A DNA stretch of 23,441 bases, taken from NCBI GenBank assembly GCA_905209455.1, contig CAJLTA010000029.1, forward strand, positions 1 through 23,441, in the 5' to 3' direction. Below are positions 7,390 through 15,557 of the stretch, piece by piece. Numbering within the stretch: the stretch's first letter is position 1; each line of letters starts with the position of its first letter. A model generated the notes under the pieces. It saw nothing but the letters and a program-made list of their open reading frames with translations. It ran no database searches and was not told the DNA's origin. The position numbers and the translations under genes were made by a program. The stretch comes from an uncultured Collinsella sp. GTDB lineage: Bacteria; Actinomycetota; Coriobacteriia; Coriobacteriales; Coriobacteriaceae.

Positions 7390-8409
7390 ATGAGTAACGT
7401 TCGCGTTTGTGTAGACGTTGTGGGCGGAGACGAGAAGCCTCAGGTTGTCCTCGACGGTATCGAGGCTGCGCTCGAGGCAGATTCCGAGATCGAGATTTTG
7501 GCCGTCGGTCCCGCCGAAATCGTCAACCCCTTTGCCGCAGCGCATGTCCGCGTGGAGGCTCTGGAGGCCCCCGACGTCATCAGCATGGAGGACGATCCCA
7601 TCCGCGCCGTGATGACCAAGCGCAAGTCCTCGATCGTGCTTGCGTGCCGTGCCATTAAGAAGGGCAATGCGGATGCGTTTTTCTCGGCCGGCTCGACCGG
7701 TGCCATGACTGCTGCCGCCACGGCCTACGTCACGCCGTTTAGGTATTTGGCAGAGGGTAAGAAGCAGCCGGTCCGTCCGTGCCTGACCAACGCACTGCCC
7801 AATCGCGCCGGCGGCCTGACGGTGCTGTGCGATATGGGCGCCAATCCCGATGTCACGGTGGACGACATGGTGCGTTTCGCCCAGATGGGCTCTGCCTATG
7901 CTCGGGTGGTTTTGGGCATTGAGCATCCCCGCGTGGGCCTGCTTGCCAACGGCACCGAGGACGAGAAGGGCTCCAACTTTACCAAGTCGTGCTTCCCGGC
8001 CATGAAGGCCGCTGTTCCCGGCTTTGTGGGCAACTGCGAGGGCACCGATCTTACGTCGGGTAATTTTGACGTCGTGGTCGCCGATGGCATGTCGGGCAAC
8101 ATCGCGCTCAAGGCCACCGAAGGCGCTGCCAAGTTTTTGTTGCAGGAGCTCAAGGGTGCCTTTAGGTCCTCGCTCGGCACCAAGATCGCCGCACTGCTCA
8201 TCAAAAAGCAGATGCGCGGGATCAAAGCCAAACTTTCGGGCGACGCCAAGGGCGGCGCGATCCTGCTGGGCCTGCGCGGTGTCGTGTTGATCGGCCACGG
8301 TGCCACGTCGGTCGAGGCCGTCAAGAACGGTACGCTTGCCGCGGCCCAGGCCGTACGTGCCGGGCTTGTCCAGGACGTTGCCAATTCCATGGACGGTATC
8401 GTTTTGTAA
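7390..8409 (+). CDS. plsX: Phosphate acyltransferase PlsX
   Basis: PlsX converts acyl-ACP and phosphate to acyl-phosphate, the acyl donor for PlsY in membrane phospholipid synthesis. The 339-residue product shows the family landmarks: N-terminal DVVGGDEKP (usually DAMGGD-P), SAGSTGAMTAA, LCDMGANPD, LLANGTEDEKG, CEGTDLTSGNFDVVVADGMSGN, and the C-terminal LGLRGVVLIGHGATS. The ATG at 7390 has AAGGAG at 7376-7381 with 8 bases spacing. An overlapping ATG at 7385 encodes only Met-Lys before its TGA. A terminator hairpin lies just before the ribosome binding site. It forms a functional group with acpP downstream and with the FakA-like gene upstream. Confidence 0.95.
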   Translation: MSNVRVCVDVVGGDEKPQVVLDGIEAALEADSEIEILAVGPAEIVNPFAAAHVRVEALEAPDVISMEDDPIRAVMTKRKSSIVLACRAIKKGNADAFFSAGSTGAMTAAATAYVTPFRYLAEGKKQPVRPCLTNALPNRAGGLTVLCDMGANPDVTVDDMVRFAQMGSAYARVVLGIEHPRVGLLANGTEDEKGSNFTKSCFPAMKAAVPGFVGNCEGTDLTSGNFDVVVADGMSGNIALKATEGAAKFLLQELKGAFRSSLGTKIAALLIKKQMRGIKAKLSGDAKGGAILLGLRGVVLIGHGATSVEAVKNGTLAAAQAVRAGLVQDVANSMDGIVL

Positions 8410-8446
8410 GAGCCCCGTTACGTGGCTCAACCTGTACCGTGTGGGG

Positions 8447-8480
8447 TAGAATCGGAGCCGTATTGCAACGCGGCTCCGAT
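8447..8480 (+). promoter_or_regulatory. acpP leader: -10 element overlapping a perfect palindrome
   Basis: TAGAAT (8447-8452), preceded by TGTGGGG, is the likely -10 for acpP-rnc. It runs into a perfect 10-bp inverted repeat, ATCGGAGCCG (8451-8460) and CGGCTCCGAT (8471-8480), with a 10-base spacer. There is no T-run, so this is not a normal terminator. It could be an operator overlapping the start of transcription or a 5'-UTR hairpin. No -35 is convincing. Confidence 0.5.
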
Positions 8481-8523
8481 TGCCGTGTTGTGTCGTGTTC
8501 CATGACATACGAGAGGAAGCGCT

Positions 8524-8766
8524 ATGGACCGCTCCGAAATCTTCGATAAGATCGCCGAAATTGCCGCTGACGTGCTGGGCGTCGATGTCGCCGACATTAG
8601 CGACGAGACCACTTTTGACGATCTCGATGCCGATTCGCTCGAGCGTCTGCAGCTGGTGACGGCCATTGAGGACGAGTTCGACCTCGAAATCGATGACGAG
8701 ACCCTGCTGTCGCTCAACTCTGTCGCCGACGCCGTCGACGCGATCGAAAACGCCAAGGAGGCCTAA
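8524..8766 (+). CDS. acpP: Acyl carrier protein
   Basis: The 80-residue acidic protein carries growing acyl chains on a 4'-phosphopantetheine attached to Ser38 in LDADSLERLQLV, close to the canonical DSL motif. Helices on either side match the ACP four-helix fold, for example IEDEFDLEIDDE. AGAGGAAG upstream serves the ATG at 8524. The rnc gene starts 3 bases after the stop, with its ribosome binding site inside the acpP end, so the two are translated from one message. The acpP-rnc-smc order is shared with Firmicutes. CoaD upstream supplies the CoA pathway for its prosthetic group, and PlsX uses its acylated form. Confidence 0.95.
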   Translation: MDRSEIFDKIAEIAADVLGVDVADISDETTFDDLDADSLERLQLVTAIEDEFDLEIDDETLLSLNSVADAVDAIENAKEA

Positions 8767-8769
8767 GTC

Positions 8770-9495
8770 TTGGCTTTGTCTGAACGACTCACGCGCGCCC
8801 AGGAGATTCTGGGCCATGAGTTCAATAACAAGGTGCTGCTGCGCGCGGCGCTCACGCATCCCTCGGCCGTCGAGGGCCTGCCGGTCTCTGCCAGCTATGA
8901 GCGCCTTGAGTTTTTGGGCGATTCCATTTTGGGCGCCGTGGTGGCCCGTTCGCTCTTTGAGTCCTATCCCGAGTTTGACGAGGGCAAGCTCACGCGGCTG
9001 AAGGTATCCCTAGTCTCGGGCGCCACGCTGTCCGAGGTGTCGCACGAGCTGGGTATCGACGACATCATCATCTTTGGCGCCTCCGAGACCGGTACCGGCG
9101 CGCGCGGCCTGCACTCGGCGCTTGAGAACGTTTACGAGTCGCTCGTGGGCGCGTTGTATCTGGATGCCGGTTGGGATGCGGCGGCGGAGTTCATCCACCG
9201 TACGCTTAAGCCGCACCTGGCCACCGAGCGTGCCGAGCACCCCGCGAACCCCAAGTCGTTCTTGCAGGAGTGCGTGCAGGCAGACGGCCACGAGCCTCCC
9301 GCGTATAAGCTGGTCGGCTCCGAGGGCCCCGCACATGCGCCCACCTTTACCGCTGTGGTGCTCATCGACGGTATTCGCCAGGGCCGCGGCACCGGTTCCT
9401 CCAAGAAGGAGGCCGAGGGGGCCGCTGCACTCGAGGCGCTCGACCGCATGGGCTACACCACCAACGGCGTGATTCTTAACAAGAAGCCTGTTTAA
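8770..9495 (+). CDS. rnc: Ribonuclease III
   Basis: RNase III cleaves double-stranded RNA, including rRNA precursors. The 241-residue protein has the RIIID signature ERLEFLGDSILG (E44, E47, D51) and a C-terminal double-stranded RNA-binding domain from about 160 (SFLQECVQADGHEPPAY to GTGSSKKEAEGAAALEAL). The TTG start at 8770 is chosen because AAGGAGG (8755-8761) lies 8 bases upstream. The second acidic motif reads LENVYESLVGALYLD. E123 matches the essential E117 of the E. coli enzyme, but the position of metal-ligand D114 is Asn120. This may be a lineage trait. rnc lies between acpP and smc, 10 bases from smc. Confidence 0.94.
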   Translation: MALSERLTRAQEILGHEFNNKVLLRAALTHPSAVEGLPVSASYERLEFLGDSILGAVVARSLFESYPEFDEGKLTRLKVSLVSGATLSEVSHELGIDDIIIFGASETGTGARGLHSALENVYESLVGALYLDAGWDAAAEFIHRTLKPHLATERAEHPANPKSFLQECVQADGHEPPAYKLVGSEGPAHAPTFTAVVLIDGIRQGRGTGSSKKEAEGAAALEALDRMGYTTNGVILNKKPV

Positions 9496-9505
9496 GCGAG
9501 GAACC

Positions 9506-12500
9506 GTGTATCTCAAGTCCCTCACGCTCAAAGGGTTCAAGTCGTTTGCCGACCGCGCCCATATGTCATTTGAGCCGGGCCTGACCGTCATCGTCGGTCC
9601 CAACGGCTCGGGAAAATCGAACATCTCCGACTCGATTCTGTGGGTCCTGGGCGAGCAGAGTGCCAAGCAGCTGCGCGGCCAGGCCATGGAGGACGTCATC
9701 TTCTCGGGCTCGTCGGCGCGCAAGCCGGTGGGTGTCGCCGAGGTCACGCTGGTGCTCGATAACTCGGACCATATGCTGCCCGTCGACTTTGACGAGGTCG
9801 CTATTACCCGTCGCATGTACCGCTCGGGCGAAAGCGAGTACCTCATCAACTCGAGCCCGTGCCGCCTGATGGACATTCAGGACATCCTGCACGATTCGGG
9901 CCTGGGCAAGGATACACATTCCATCATCAGCCAGGGCAAGCTCGACGCCATTTTGCAGAGCCGCCCCGAGGAGCGCCGCGCCCTGATCGAGGAGGCTGCC
10001 GGCATCTCCAAGCACAAGCGCCGCAAGGAGCGTGCGCTCAAAAAGATTAAATCGATGGACGAGCACCTGACCCGTGCCCGCGACATCAATAAGGAGATCG
10101 CCCGCCAGCTGCGGCCGCTGGAGCGTCAGGTCGATCGCGCGCGCAAGTACAAAGAGCTGTCCTCGCGTGCGAACGAGCTTACGCAGATGCTGGCCGTCGA
10201 CGAGCTTCGTTCGCTGCAGTCGCAGTGGAACGACCTGGAGAGCCGCTCCAAGGAGGGCGCTGCCGAGCTTGAGCTTGCGCAATACCGCTTGGGCGAAAAG
10301 GAGCGCGAGCTCGAGAAGCTCCAGGTCATGCTCGAGGAAAAGGGCCTGTTTGTGGGTGATCTGGGCGAGCAGCGCCGTCATATGCAAGACGTGGTCGGCC
10401 GCATCAACTCCGACATGCGCCTACTCGAGGAAAAGGGCCACAACATGGTGTCGCGCCTGTCCGACATGCGCGGCCAGATCTCGAGCTCTGAGCATCAGCG
10501 TCGTCTCATTGTCGAGGAGCTCGAGGATGCGCGTGCCCAGCTTGAGGAAGTGACCGGTGCGCACATGCAGGCCCAGGACGACGTTGATGCCGCCGGTCCT
10601 GCCGCCGCCCAGCTCCACGAGCGTCGCGTGGCGCTCGACAATCAGATTTCGCAGCTCACGCGCGAGCAGCGCGATGTGCAGCGTGTGGCCGATAACGCCG
10701 CGCTCGAGCTCGCCAAGGTGAAGGACTCGCTGAGCAACGCCGAGGTCGAGGACAACATGTACGCCTCGCGCCTGGAGCAGATCGACGAACAGCTCGAGGA
10801 GGTCACGGCATCGCTTGATAGCCGCCGCAACCGTGCTGGGGAGCTCGAAGGCGCGCTCGATCAGGCTCGCCAAGCCCAGGTCGATGCGCGCGAGGCTAGC
10901 GAGGTCGCCCGTGCGGCCCTGAAGGACTTGCGTGCCCGCGAGAGCGAGGCGCGCAACAAGCTGTCCGAGGTGCGCTCGGAGCTTGCCAGCCAAAAGAAGC
11001 TTGATGCCCGCATGGCCGACAGCTCGCCGCTCGTGAGCCGTTTGGTGGGTGCGTTGGGCGACGATGTCTCGGGTCGTCTGGGCGACGTGCTCGAGGCCCC
11101 GCGCGAGCTTGAGGGCCTGGTGGAGCAGCTACTTGCCGGCGATATCGATGCCCTGCTGTTTGATGACGCCGCCACGCTTGAGCGTGCCGGGCGTGCCGCC
11201 CTGGACCAGAAGAAGGCCTCGGGCGAGGCGCTGCTGGTGGCGCGCGGCGTGAGCTGCGGTGCTGCTGCCGAGGGCGCTGCCGGTTCGCGTCTGGTCGATC
11301 GCCTTTCCGTGCGTGCCGGTTATGGCCCGATTGTCGAGGCGCTGCTCGGTGGCTATTACGTGGTCGATGACTTGGCTGCCGCGCTGGTTGCGCCTGTCGT
11401 TGACGGTGTGACCTATGTGACCCCCGATGGCGCCCGCGTAAGCTGTGGCGGTCTGGTGCGCGTGGGCCTCGATGCCGGCGAGGCGTCGGGTGCTCTGGAG
11501 CGCAAGCGTCGCATTCGCGAGCTGGAGGGCCTGGAGCCCGATCTGGCTGCCGTGTTTGAGCATGTGTCGGATCAGGTCGTCGAGGCCAATGCGGCCGTCG
11601 AGGAGGCACGTGCCGCCGAGGGTGATGCCGCCGGCGAGATCGCCCGTCTTGAGGGCGAGCGCTGCTCCCTGTTGTCCGAGATCGGCCGTCTGGAGCAAAG
11701 CGCCAACAATGCCGAGGCCGAGCGTGTGCGCATTTCCAAGCGCCGCGAGCAGGCCGCAGAGGCCGTTCGTGCTGCGCGCCCGCGCGTGGACGAGCTCACC
11801 CGTTCGCGTGACGAGGCTCGTGCGCAGGCGAGCGACCTGGGCTTGCAGATTGCCGAGGCCAATGACGAGCTCGACCGCGTTCGCCGTGACGATTCCGAGG
11901 CTGCCGGCAAGCTCGCCGACGCCAAGGTTCGCCTAGCCCAGACGAGCGAACGCCTGCGTTCGCTGAAGGGCCGCGTGCCCGACCTGGAGCATCGTCTTGA
12001 GGGCATCGACCGTCGTATCCGCGGAACACGCCAGGCTTCGCGCTCGCTCGAACTGCTGCGTCTGCGCGTCGACCCCATGCACGAACGCTATTCTGCCCTG
12101 TTGGAACGCGCATCGGATTGGGCAGCGCGCCTGCGTGACCAGGCCTCTCTGGAGGAGGCGGACTCCGCTTCGCTCAAGAAGACCATCGAGGATGCCAAGG
12201 CAGAGGTTGCCCGCGCTAAGGAGCGGGTCGATACCGCCGCCGCCGCGCAAAACGAGTTCAAGGTCGCGCGTGGCAAGCTCGAGGTGCAGGTAGAGGCCGC
12301 CATTAAGGCCATTACCGCCGATGGCACCACGGTGCTCGAGGAAGCGCTCATGCTGCCGGCGCCCACCGACCGCGACGCCGCCGAGCGCGAGCTCAACCAG
12401 CTCGTGCGTCAGATCAACAATCTGGGTCCCGTGAACCAGGTTGCCATGGAGGAATACGAGCAGCTCAAGCGCCGCGCCGACTACATCGAGGAGCAGCTGG

Positions 12501-13042
12501 CCGATCTGGAGAGCGCGCGCAAGGCGCTCACCAAGATCACGGTGGCCATCGACCGCAAGATGCGGAAGGCCTTCCTGGTGACGTTTGAGAAGGTCGACGC
12601 GAACTTCCGCGAGATCTTCGCTATGCTCTTCCCGGGCGGCCAGGCTCATCTGGAGATGACCGATCCCGAGCATCCTGCCGAGACGGGTATCGAGGTCGTG
12701 GCGCAGCCGCGCGGCAAGCGCATCACCAAGATGATGCTCATGTCGGGCGGCGAGAAGAGTCTGACGGCGCTCGCCCTGCTCTTTGCCGTGTATCGCACGC
12801 GCACGGTGCCGTTCTATGTGCTGGACGAGGTCGAGGCGGCACTCGATGACGCCAACCTGTCCAAGCTTATCGGCGCGCTCGACGTGTTGCGTTCCGATAC
12901 GCAGCTCTTGGTTATCTCGCATCAGCGCCGTACTATGGAGGACGCTGACGTCCTCTACGGCGTCTCGATGCAAGCCGACGGCGTCAGTCGCGTCGTCTCG
13001 CAAAAACTCGATCGCGAAACCGGAAAGGTCGTGAATGCATAA
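9506..13042 (+). CDS. smc: Chromosome segregation protein SMC
   Basis: SMC dimers with ScpA/ScpB extrude DNA loops and compact the nucleoid. The 1178-residue protein is full length. It has an N-terminal ATPase half with Walker A GPNGSGKS (31-38), coiled coil about 165-500, a hinge about 505-660, a second coiled coil to about 1010, then the ABC signature MSGGEKSL (from 1079) and Walker B VLDEVEAALDD with D1107/E1108. The GTG start at 9506 follows GCGAGGA and gives the family's M-YLKSLTLKGFKSFAD N-terminus. The stop overlaps the ftsY start (TAATG, 13040-13044), as expected for coupled translation. scpA and scpB are not in the window. Confidence 0.97.
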   Translation: MYLKSLTLKGFKSFADRAHMSFEPGLTVIVGPNGSGKSNISDSILWVLGEQSAKQLRGQAMEDVIFSGSSARKPVGVAEVTLVLDNSDHMLPVDFDEVAITRRMYRSGESEYLINSSPCRLMDIQDILHDSGLGKDTHSIISQGKLDAILQSRPEERRALIEEAAGISKHKRRKERALKKIKSMDEHLTRARDINKEIARQLRPLERQVDRARKYKELSSRANELTQMLAVDELRSLQSQWNDLESRSKEGAAELELAQYRLGEKERELEKLQVMLEEKGLFVGDLGEQRRHMQDVVGRINSDMRLLEEKGHNMVSRLSDMRGQISSSEHQRRLIVEELEDARAQLEEVTGAHMQAQDDVDAAGPAAAQLHERRVALDNQISQLTREQRDVQRVADNAALELAKVKDSLSNAEVEDNMYASRLEQIDEQLEEVTASLDSRRNRAGELEGALDQARQAQVDAREASEVARAALKDLRARESEARNKLSEVRSELASQKKLDARMADSSPLVSRLVGALGDDVSGRLGDVLEAPRELEGLVEQLLAGDIDALLFDDAATLERAGRAALDQKKASGEALLVARGVSCGAAAEGAAGSRLVDRLSVRAGYGPIVEALLGGYYVVDDLAAALVAPVVDGVTYVTPDGARVSCGGLVRVGLDAGEASGALERKRRIRELEGLEPDLAAVFEHVSDQVVEANAAVEEARAAEGDAAGEIARLEGERCSLLSEIGRLEQSANNAEAERVRISKRREQAAEAVRAARPRVDELTRSRDEARAQASDLGLQIAEANDELDRVRRDDSEAAGKLADAKVRLAQTSERLRSLKGRVPDLEHRLEGIDRRIRGTRQASRSLELLRLRVDPMHERYSALLERASDWAARLRDQASLEEADSASLKKTIEDAKAEVARAKERVDTAAAAQNEFKVARGKLEVQVEAAIKAITADGTTVLEEALMLPAPTDRDAAERELNQLVRQINNLGPVNQVAMEEYEQLKRRADYIEEQLADLESARKALTKITVAIDRKMRKAFLVTFEKVDANFREIFAMLFPGGQAHLEMTDPEHPAETGIEVVAQPRGKRITKMMLMSGGEKSLTALALLFAVYRTRTVPFYVLDEVEAALDDANLSKLIGALDVLRSDTQLLVISHQRRTMEDADVLYGVSMQADGVSRVVSQKLDRETGKVVNA

Positions 13043-13959
13043 TGGGATTCTTTGACGCTCTCTCGCGCGGACTTGAGCGCAGCCGCGAGGCCCTCAACGA
13101 GGTCTTTTACTTTGGCGGCGAGGTCGACGAGGATTTTTGGGAGGACCTAGAGGACACCCTCGTTATGGGTGACATGGGTGCCGAGGTCGCCATCAAGGTG
13201 TCCGATGACCTGCGCGATGCCGCGGCCAAGAAGAACCTCAAGACCGCTCCTCAGCTTCGCCGTGCCCTGGCCGAGCAGCTTGAGCAGCACTTTGTGCCCA
13301 TCGGGCGCGATCCGTTCTCCGATACGCCGAGCTGCGTGCTGTTTGTGGGCATTAACGGTGCCGGCAAGACCACGACGGTCGGTAAGATCGCGAGCGCCAT
13401 GGCCGCCCGCGGCAAGAACGTCGTGATCGGTTCGGCCGATACTTTTCGCGCCGCCGCTATCGAGCAGCTTGATGTGTGGGGCCAGCGAGCTGGCGTCCCC
13501 GTCATCAAGCGCGACCGCGGCTCCGACCCGGCTAGTGTTTGCTACGACGTGCTCGACGAGGCCGACAAGCGCGGCAGCGACCTGGTGCTCATCGATACCG
13601 CCGGTCGTCTGCACACGAGCCCCGAGCTCATGCGCGAGCTTGCCAAGGTGGTTAACGTGACGCGTAAGCGCGCCGCCAATATGGCCGCCGGCCCCATGCC
13701 CGTCTCGGTCGTGCTCGTGATCGATGCCGCCACCGGCCAGAACGGTCTGAACCAGGCGCTCGAGTTTAACGAGGCACTGGGCCTGGACGGTATTATCATG
13801 ACTAAGCTCGACGGCACGGCTAAGGGCGGTATCGCCATGGCCGTGGCCGAGAGGCTCAAGCTCCCGATCCTGCGCGTGGGCGTGGGCGAGCAGGTCGATG
13901 ACCTGCAGGAGTTCAATGCCAAAGATTTCTGCCGCGCCCTGGTGGGCGAGTCCAATTAA
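13042..13959 (+). CDS. ftsY: Signal recognition particle receptor FtsY
   Basis: FtsY is the membrane-associated SRP receptor GTPase that docks ribosome-Ffh complexes at the translocon. The 305-residue protein is the short NG-only form. The N domain (DEDFWEDLEDTLVMGDMG) is followed by G1 GINGAGKTT (103-111), SADTFRAAAIEQL, DTAGR (185-189) and TKLDGTAKGG (from 254). The long acidic A domain of proteobacterial FtsY is absent, as in many Gram-positives. The ATG overlaps the smc stop by one base. The ffh gene follows 10 bases later, so both SRP GTPases are made together. Confidence 0.97.
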   Translation: MGFFDALSRGLERSREALNEVFYFGGEVDEDFWEDLEDTLVMGDMGAEVAIKVSDDLRDAAAKKNLKTAPQLRRALAEQLEQHFVPIGRDPFSDTPSCVLFVGINGAGKTTTVGKIASAMAARGKNVVIGSADTFRAAAIEQLDVWGQRAGVPVIKRDRGSDPASVCYDVLDEADKRGSDLVLIDTAGRLHTSPELMRELAKVVNVTRKRAANMAAGPMPVSVVLVIDAATGQNGLNQALEFNEALGLDGIIMTKLDGTAKGGIAMAVAERLKLPILRVGVGEQVDDLQEFNAKDFCRALVGESN

Positions 13960-13969
13960 GGAGTGACTA

Positions 13970-15445
13970 GTGTTTGATTCCCTGAGCGATCGCCTCAACG
14001 ACACATTTGACCGCCTGCGCGGCAAGGGCAAGCTGACCGAGGCCGATATCACCTCGGCCATGCGCGACATTCGCATGGCGCTGCTCGAGGCCGACGTCAA
14101 CTTCAAGGTCGTCAAGGAGTTCGTCGCCAAGACCAAGGAGCGCTGCATGACCGCCGAGGTCATGGAGTCGCTGTCGCCGGCGCAAAACGTCGTCAAGATC
14201 GTGCTCGACGAGCTCACCGAGATGCTCGGCTCCACCGAGAGCAAGCTCGTCTTTAGTAACCGCATTCCCAATGTCATCATGCTCGTGGGCCTGCAGGGCT
14301 CCGGTAAGACTACGGCGGCCGTAAAGCTGGCTTACCTGCTCAAGAAGCAGGGCCGCTCGCCGTTGCTCGCTGCGTGCGACGTCTACCGTCCCGCCGCTGC
14401 CGACCAGCTGGCCACGCTTGGTGGCGAGATCGGCGTGCCGGTTTTCCGCGGTGACGGCGCGCACCCGGTCGATATCGCCAAGGGCGCCATCCAGGAAGCC
14501 GTCGACCGCCTGCGTGACGTGGTCATCGTCGATACCGCCGGTCGTTTGCAGATCGACGAGCAGATGATGCAGGAGGCCGTGGACATCAAGAAGGCCGTCA
14601 AGCCCGATCAGGTGCTGATGGTCGTCGATGCCATGACCGGCCAGGATATCGTCAACGTCGTCTCGACCTTCGCCGAGCGCACCGACTTTGACGGCGTGAT
14701 CATCTCCAAGCTCGACGGCGACGCCCGTGGCGGCGGCGCACTTTCCGTGCGCCAGGTGACCGGTAAGCCCATCAAGTTCGTGAGCATGGGCGAGAAACCC
14801 GATTCGCTGGAGCCGTTCTATCCCGATCGTATGGCCAAGCGCATTCTGGGCATGGGCGACGTTGTCGGCATTATTGAGAAGGCCCAGGAGGCGGCCGACG
14901 CCGAGCAGCTCGAGGCTGCCGAGCGCATGCTGCGCGAGGGCTTCACCATGAACGACATGCTCGACCAGATGAAGGCCGTCAAGAAGATGGGTGGCATGAA
15001 GGGCATCCTGGGCATGCTCCCCGGTGGCCAGCGTGCGCTCAACCAGATGGGTGGCAACCTGGACGAGGGCATCTTCGATAAGAATGAGGCCATTATCATG
15101 TCGATGACCAAGGAGGAGCGCCTGCGTCCCTCCATCATCAATGGCCAGCGCCGTGCCCGCATTGCCAAGGGCGCCGGCGTGACCCCCACCGAGGTCAATA
15201 GCCTTATGAAGCAGTGGGGCGAGATGAATAAGATGATGGGCCGCATGCGCACGATGGCCAATCAGGCACAGGCCGGCGGCAAGAAGGGCAAGAAGGGTAA
15301 GAAGGGCAAAAAGATGCGCATGCCCAATATTCCCGGTCTGGATGCCATGGGCCTGGGCGGCATGGGCGGCCTGGGAACGGGCGGCCCCAAGTCCGATATG
15401 GACCTGCTGCGCCAGATGGAAGCGCAGATGCGTAATAAAAAGTAG
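13970..15445 (+). CDS. ffh: Signal recognition particle protein Ffh
   Basis: Ffh binds SRP RNA and signal peptides, and with FtsY targets nascent membrane proteins. The 491-residue protein has the NG domain, with G1 GLQGSGKTT (107-115), CDVYRPAA, DTAGR (188-192) and SKLDGDARGG (from 246). A methionine-rich M domain (about 310-430, e.g. MLPGGQRALNQMGG) follows. The C-terminus carries a Lys/Gly block of KKG repeats (about 438-448) and a Gly/Met-rich tail. The GTG at 13970 is chosen because AAGGAG (13958-13963) precedes it by 6 bases. A hairpin follows the stop. The SRP RNA gene is not visible in this window. Confidence 0.97.
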   Translation: MFDSLSDRLNDTFDRLRGKGKLTEADITSAMRDIRMALLEADVNFKVVKEFVAKTKERCMTAEVMESLSPAQNVVKIVLDELTEMLGSTESKLVFSNRIPNVIMLVGLQGSGKTTAAVKLAYLLKKQGRSPLLAACDVYRPAAADQLATLGGEIGVPVFRGDGAHPVDIAKGAIQEAVDRLRDVVIVDTAGRLQIDEQMMQEAVDIKKAVKPDQVLMVVDAMTGQDIVNVVSTFAERTDFDGVIISKLDGDARGGGALSVRQVTGKPIKFVSMGEKPDSLEPFYPDRMAKRILGMGDVVGIIEKAQEAADAEQLEAAERMLREGFTMNDMLDQMKAVKKMGGMKGILGMLPGGQRALNQMGGNLDEGIFDKNEAIIMSMTKEERLRPSIINGQRRARIAKGAGVTPTEVNSLMKQWGEMNKMMGRMRTMANQAQAGGKKGKKGKKGKKMRMPNIPGLDAMGLGGMGGLGTGGPKSDMDLLRQMEAQMRNKK

Positions 15446-15467
15446 CGACTGGTAGAGTCGTGTATGG

Positions 15468-15503
15468 CGAAGGCCGCCTGGATGGTATTCCAAGCGGCCT
15501 TCG
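15468..15503. terminator. Hairpin between converging ffh and the DUF134-NifX gene
   Basis: CGAAGGCCGC (15468-15477) pairs perfectly with GCGGCCTTCG (15494-15503). An inner TGGA/TCCA pairing extends the stem. It lies between two converging genes and could end transcription from both sides. The T-run is poor on both strands, so efficiency is uncertain. Confidence 0.55.
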
Positions 15504-15557
15504 TCGTTGTGTGGCTTGTTGCGCGAATGGCACGTCTTGACGCCAGAGCATTTGCCG

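Noticed and set aside
15282..15315. Tandem repeat array or CRISPR-like repeat in the 3' part of ffh
   Set aside because: It encodes KKG units in frame within ffh and is too short and imperfect for an array. No CRISPR array is visible in the window.
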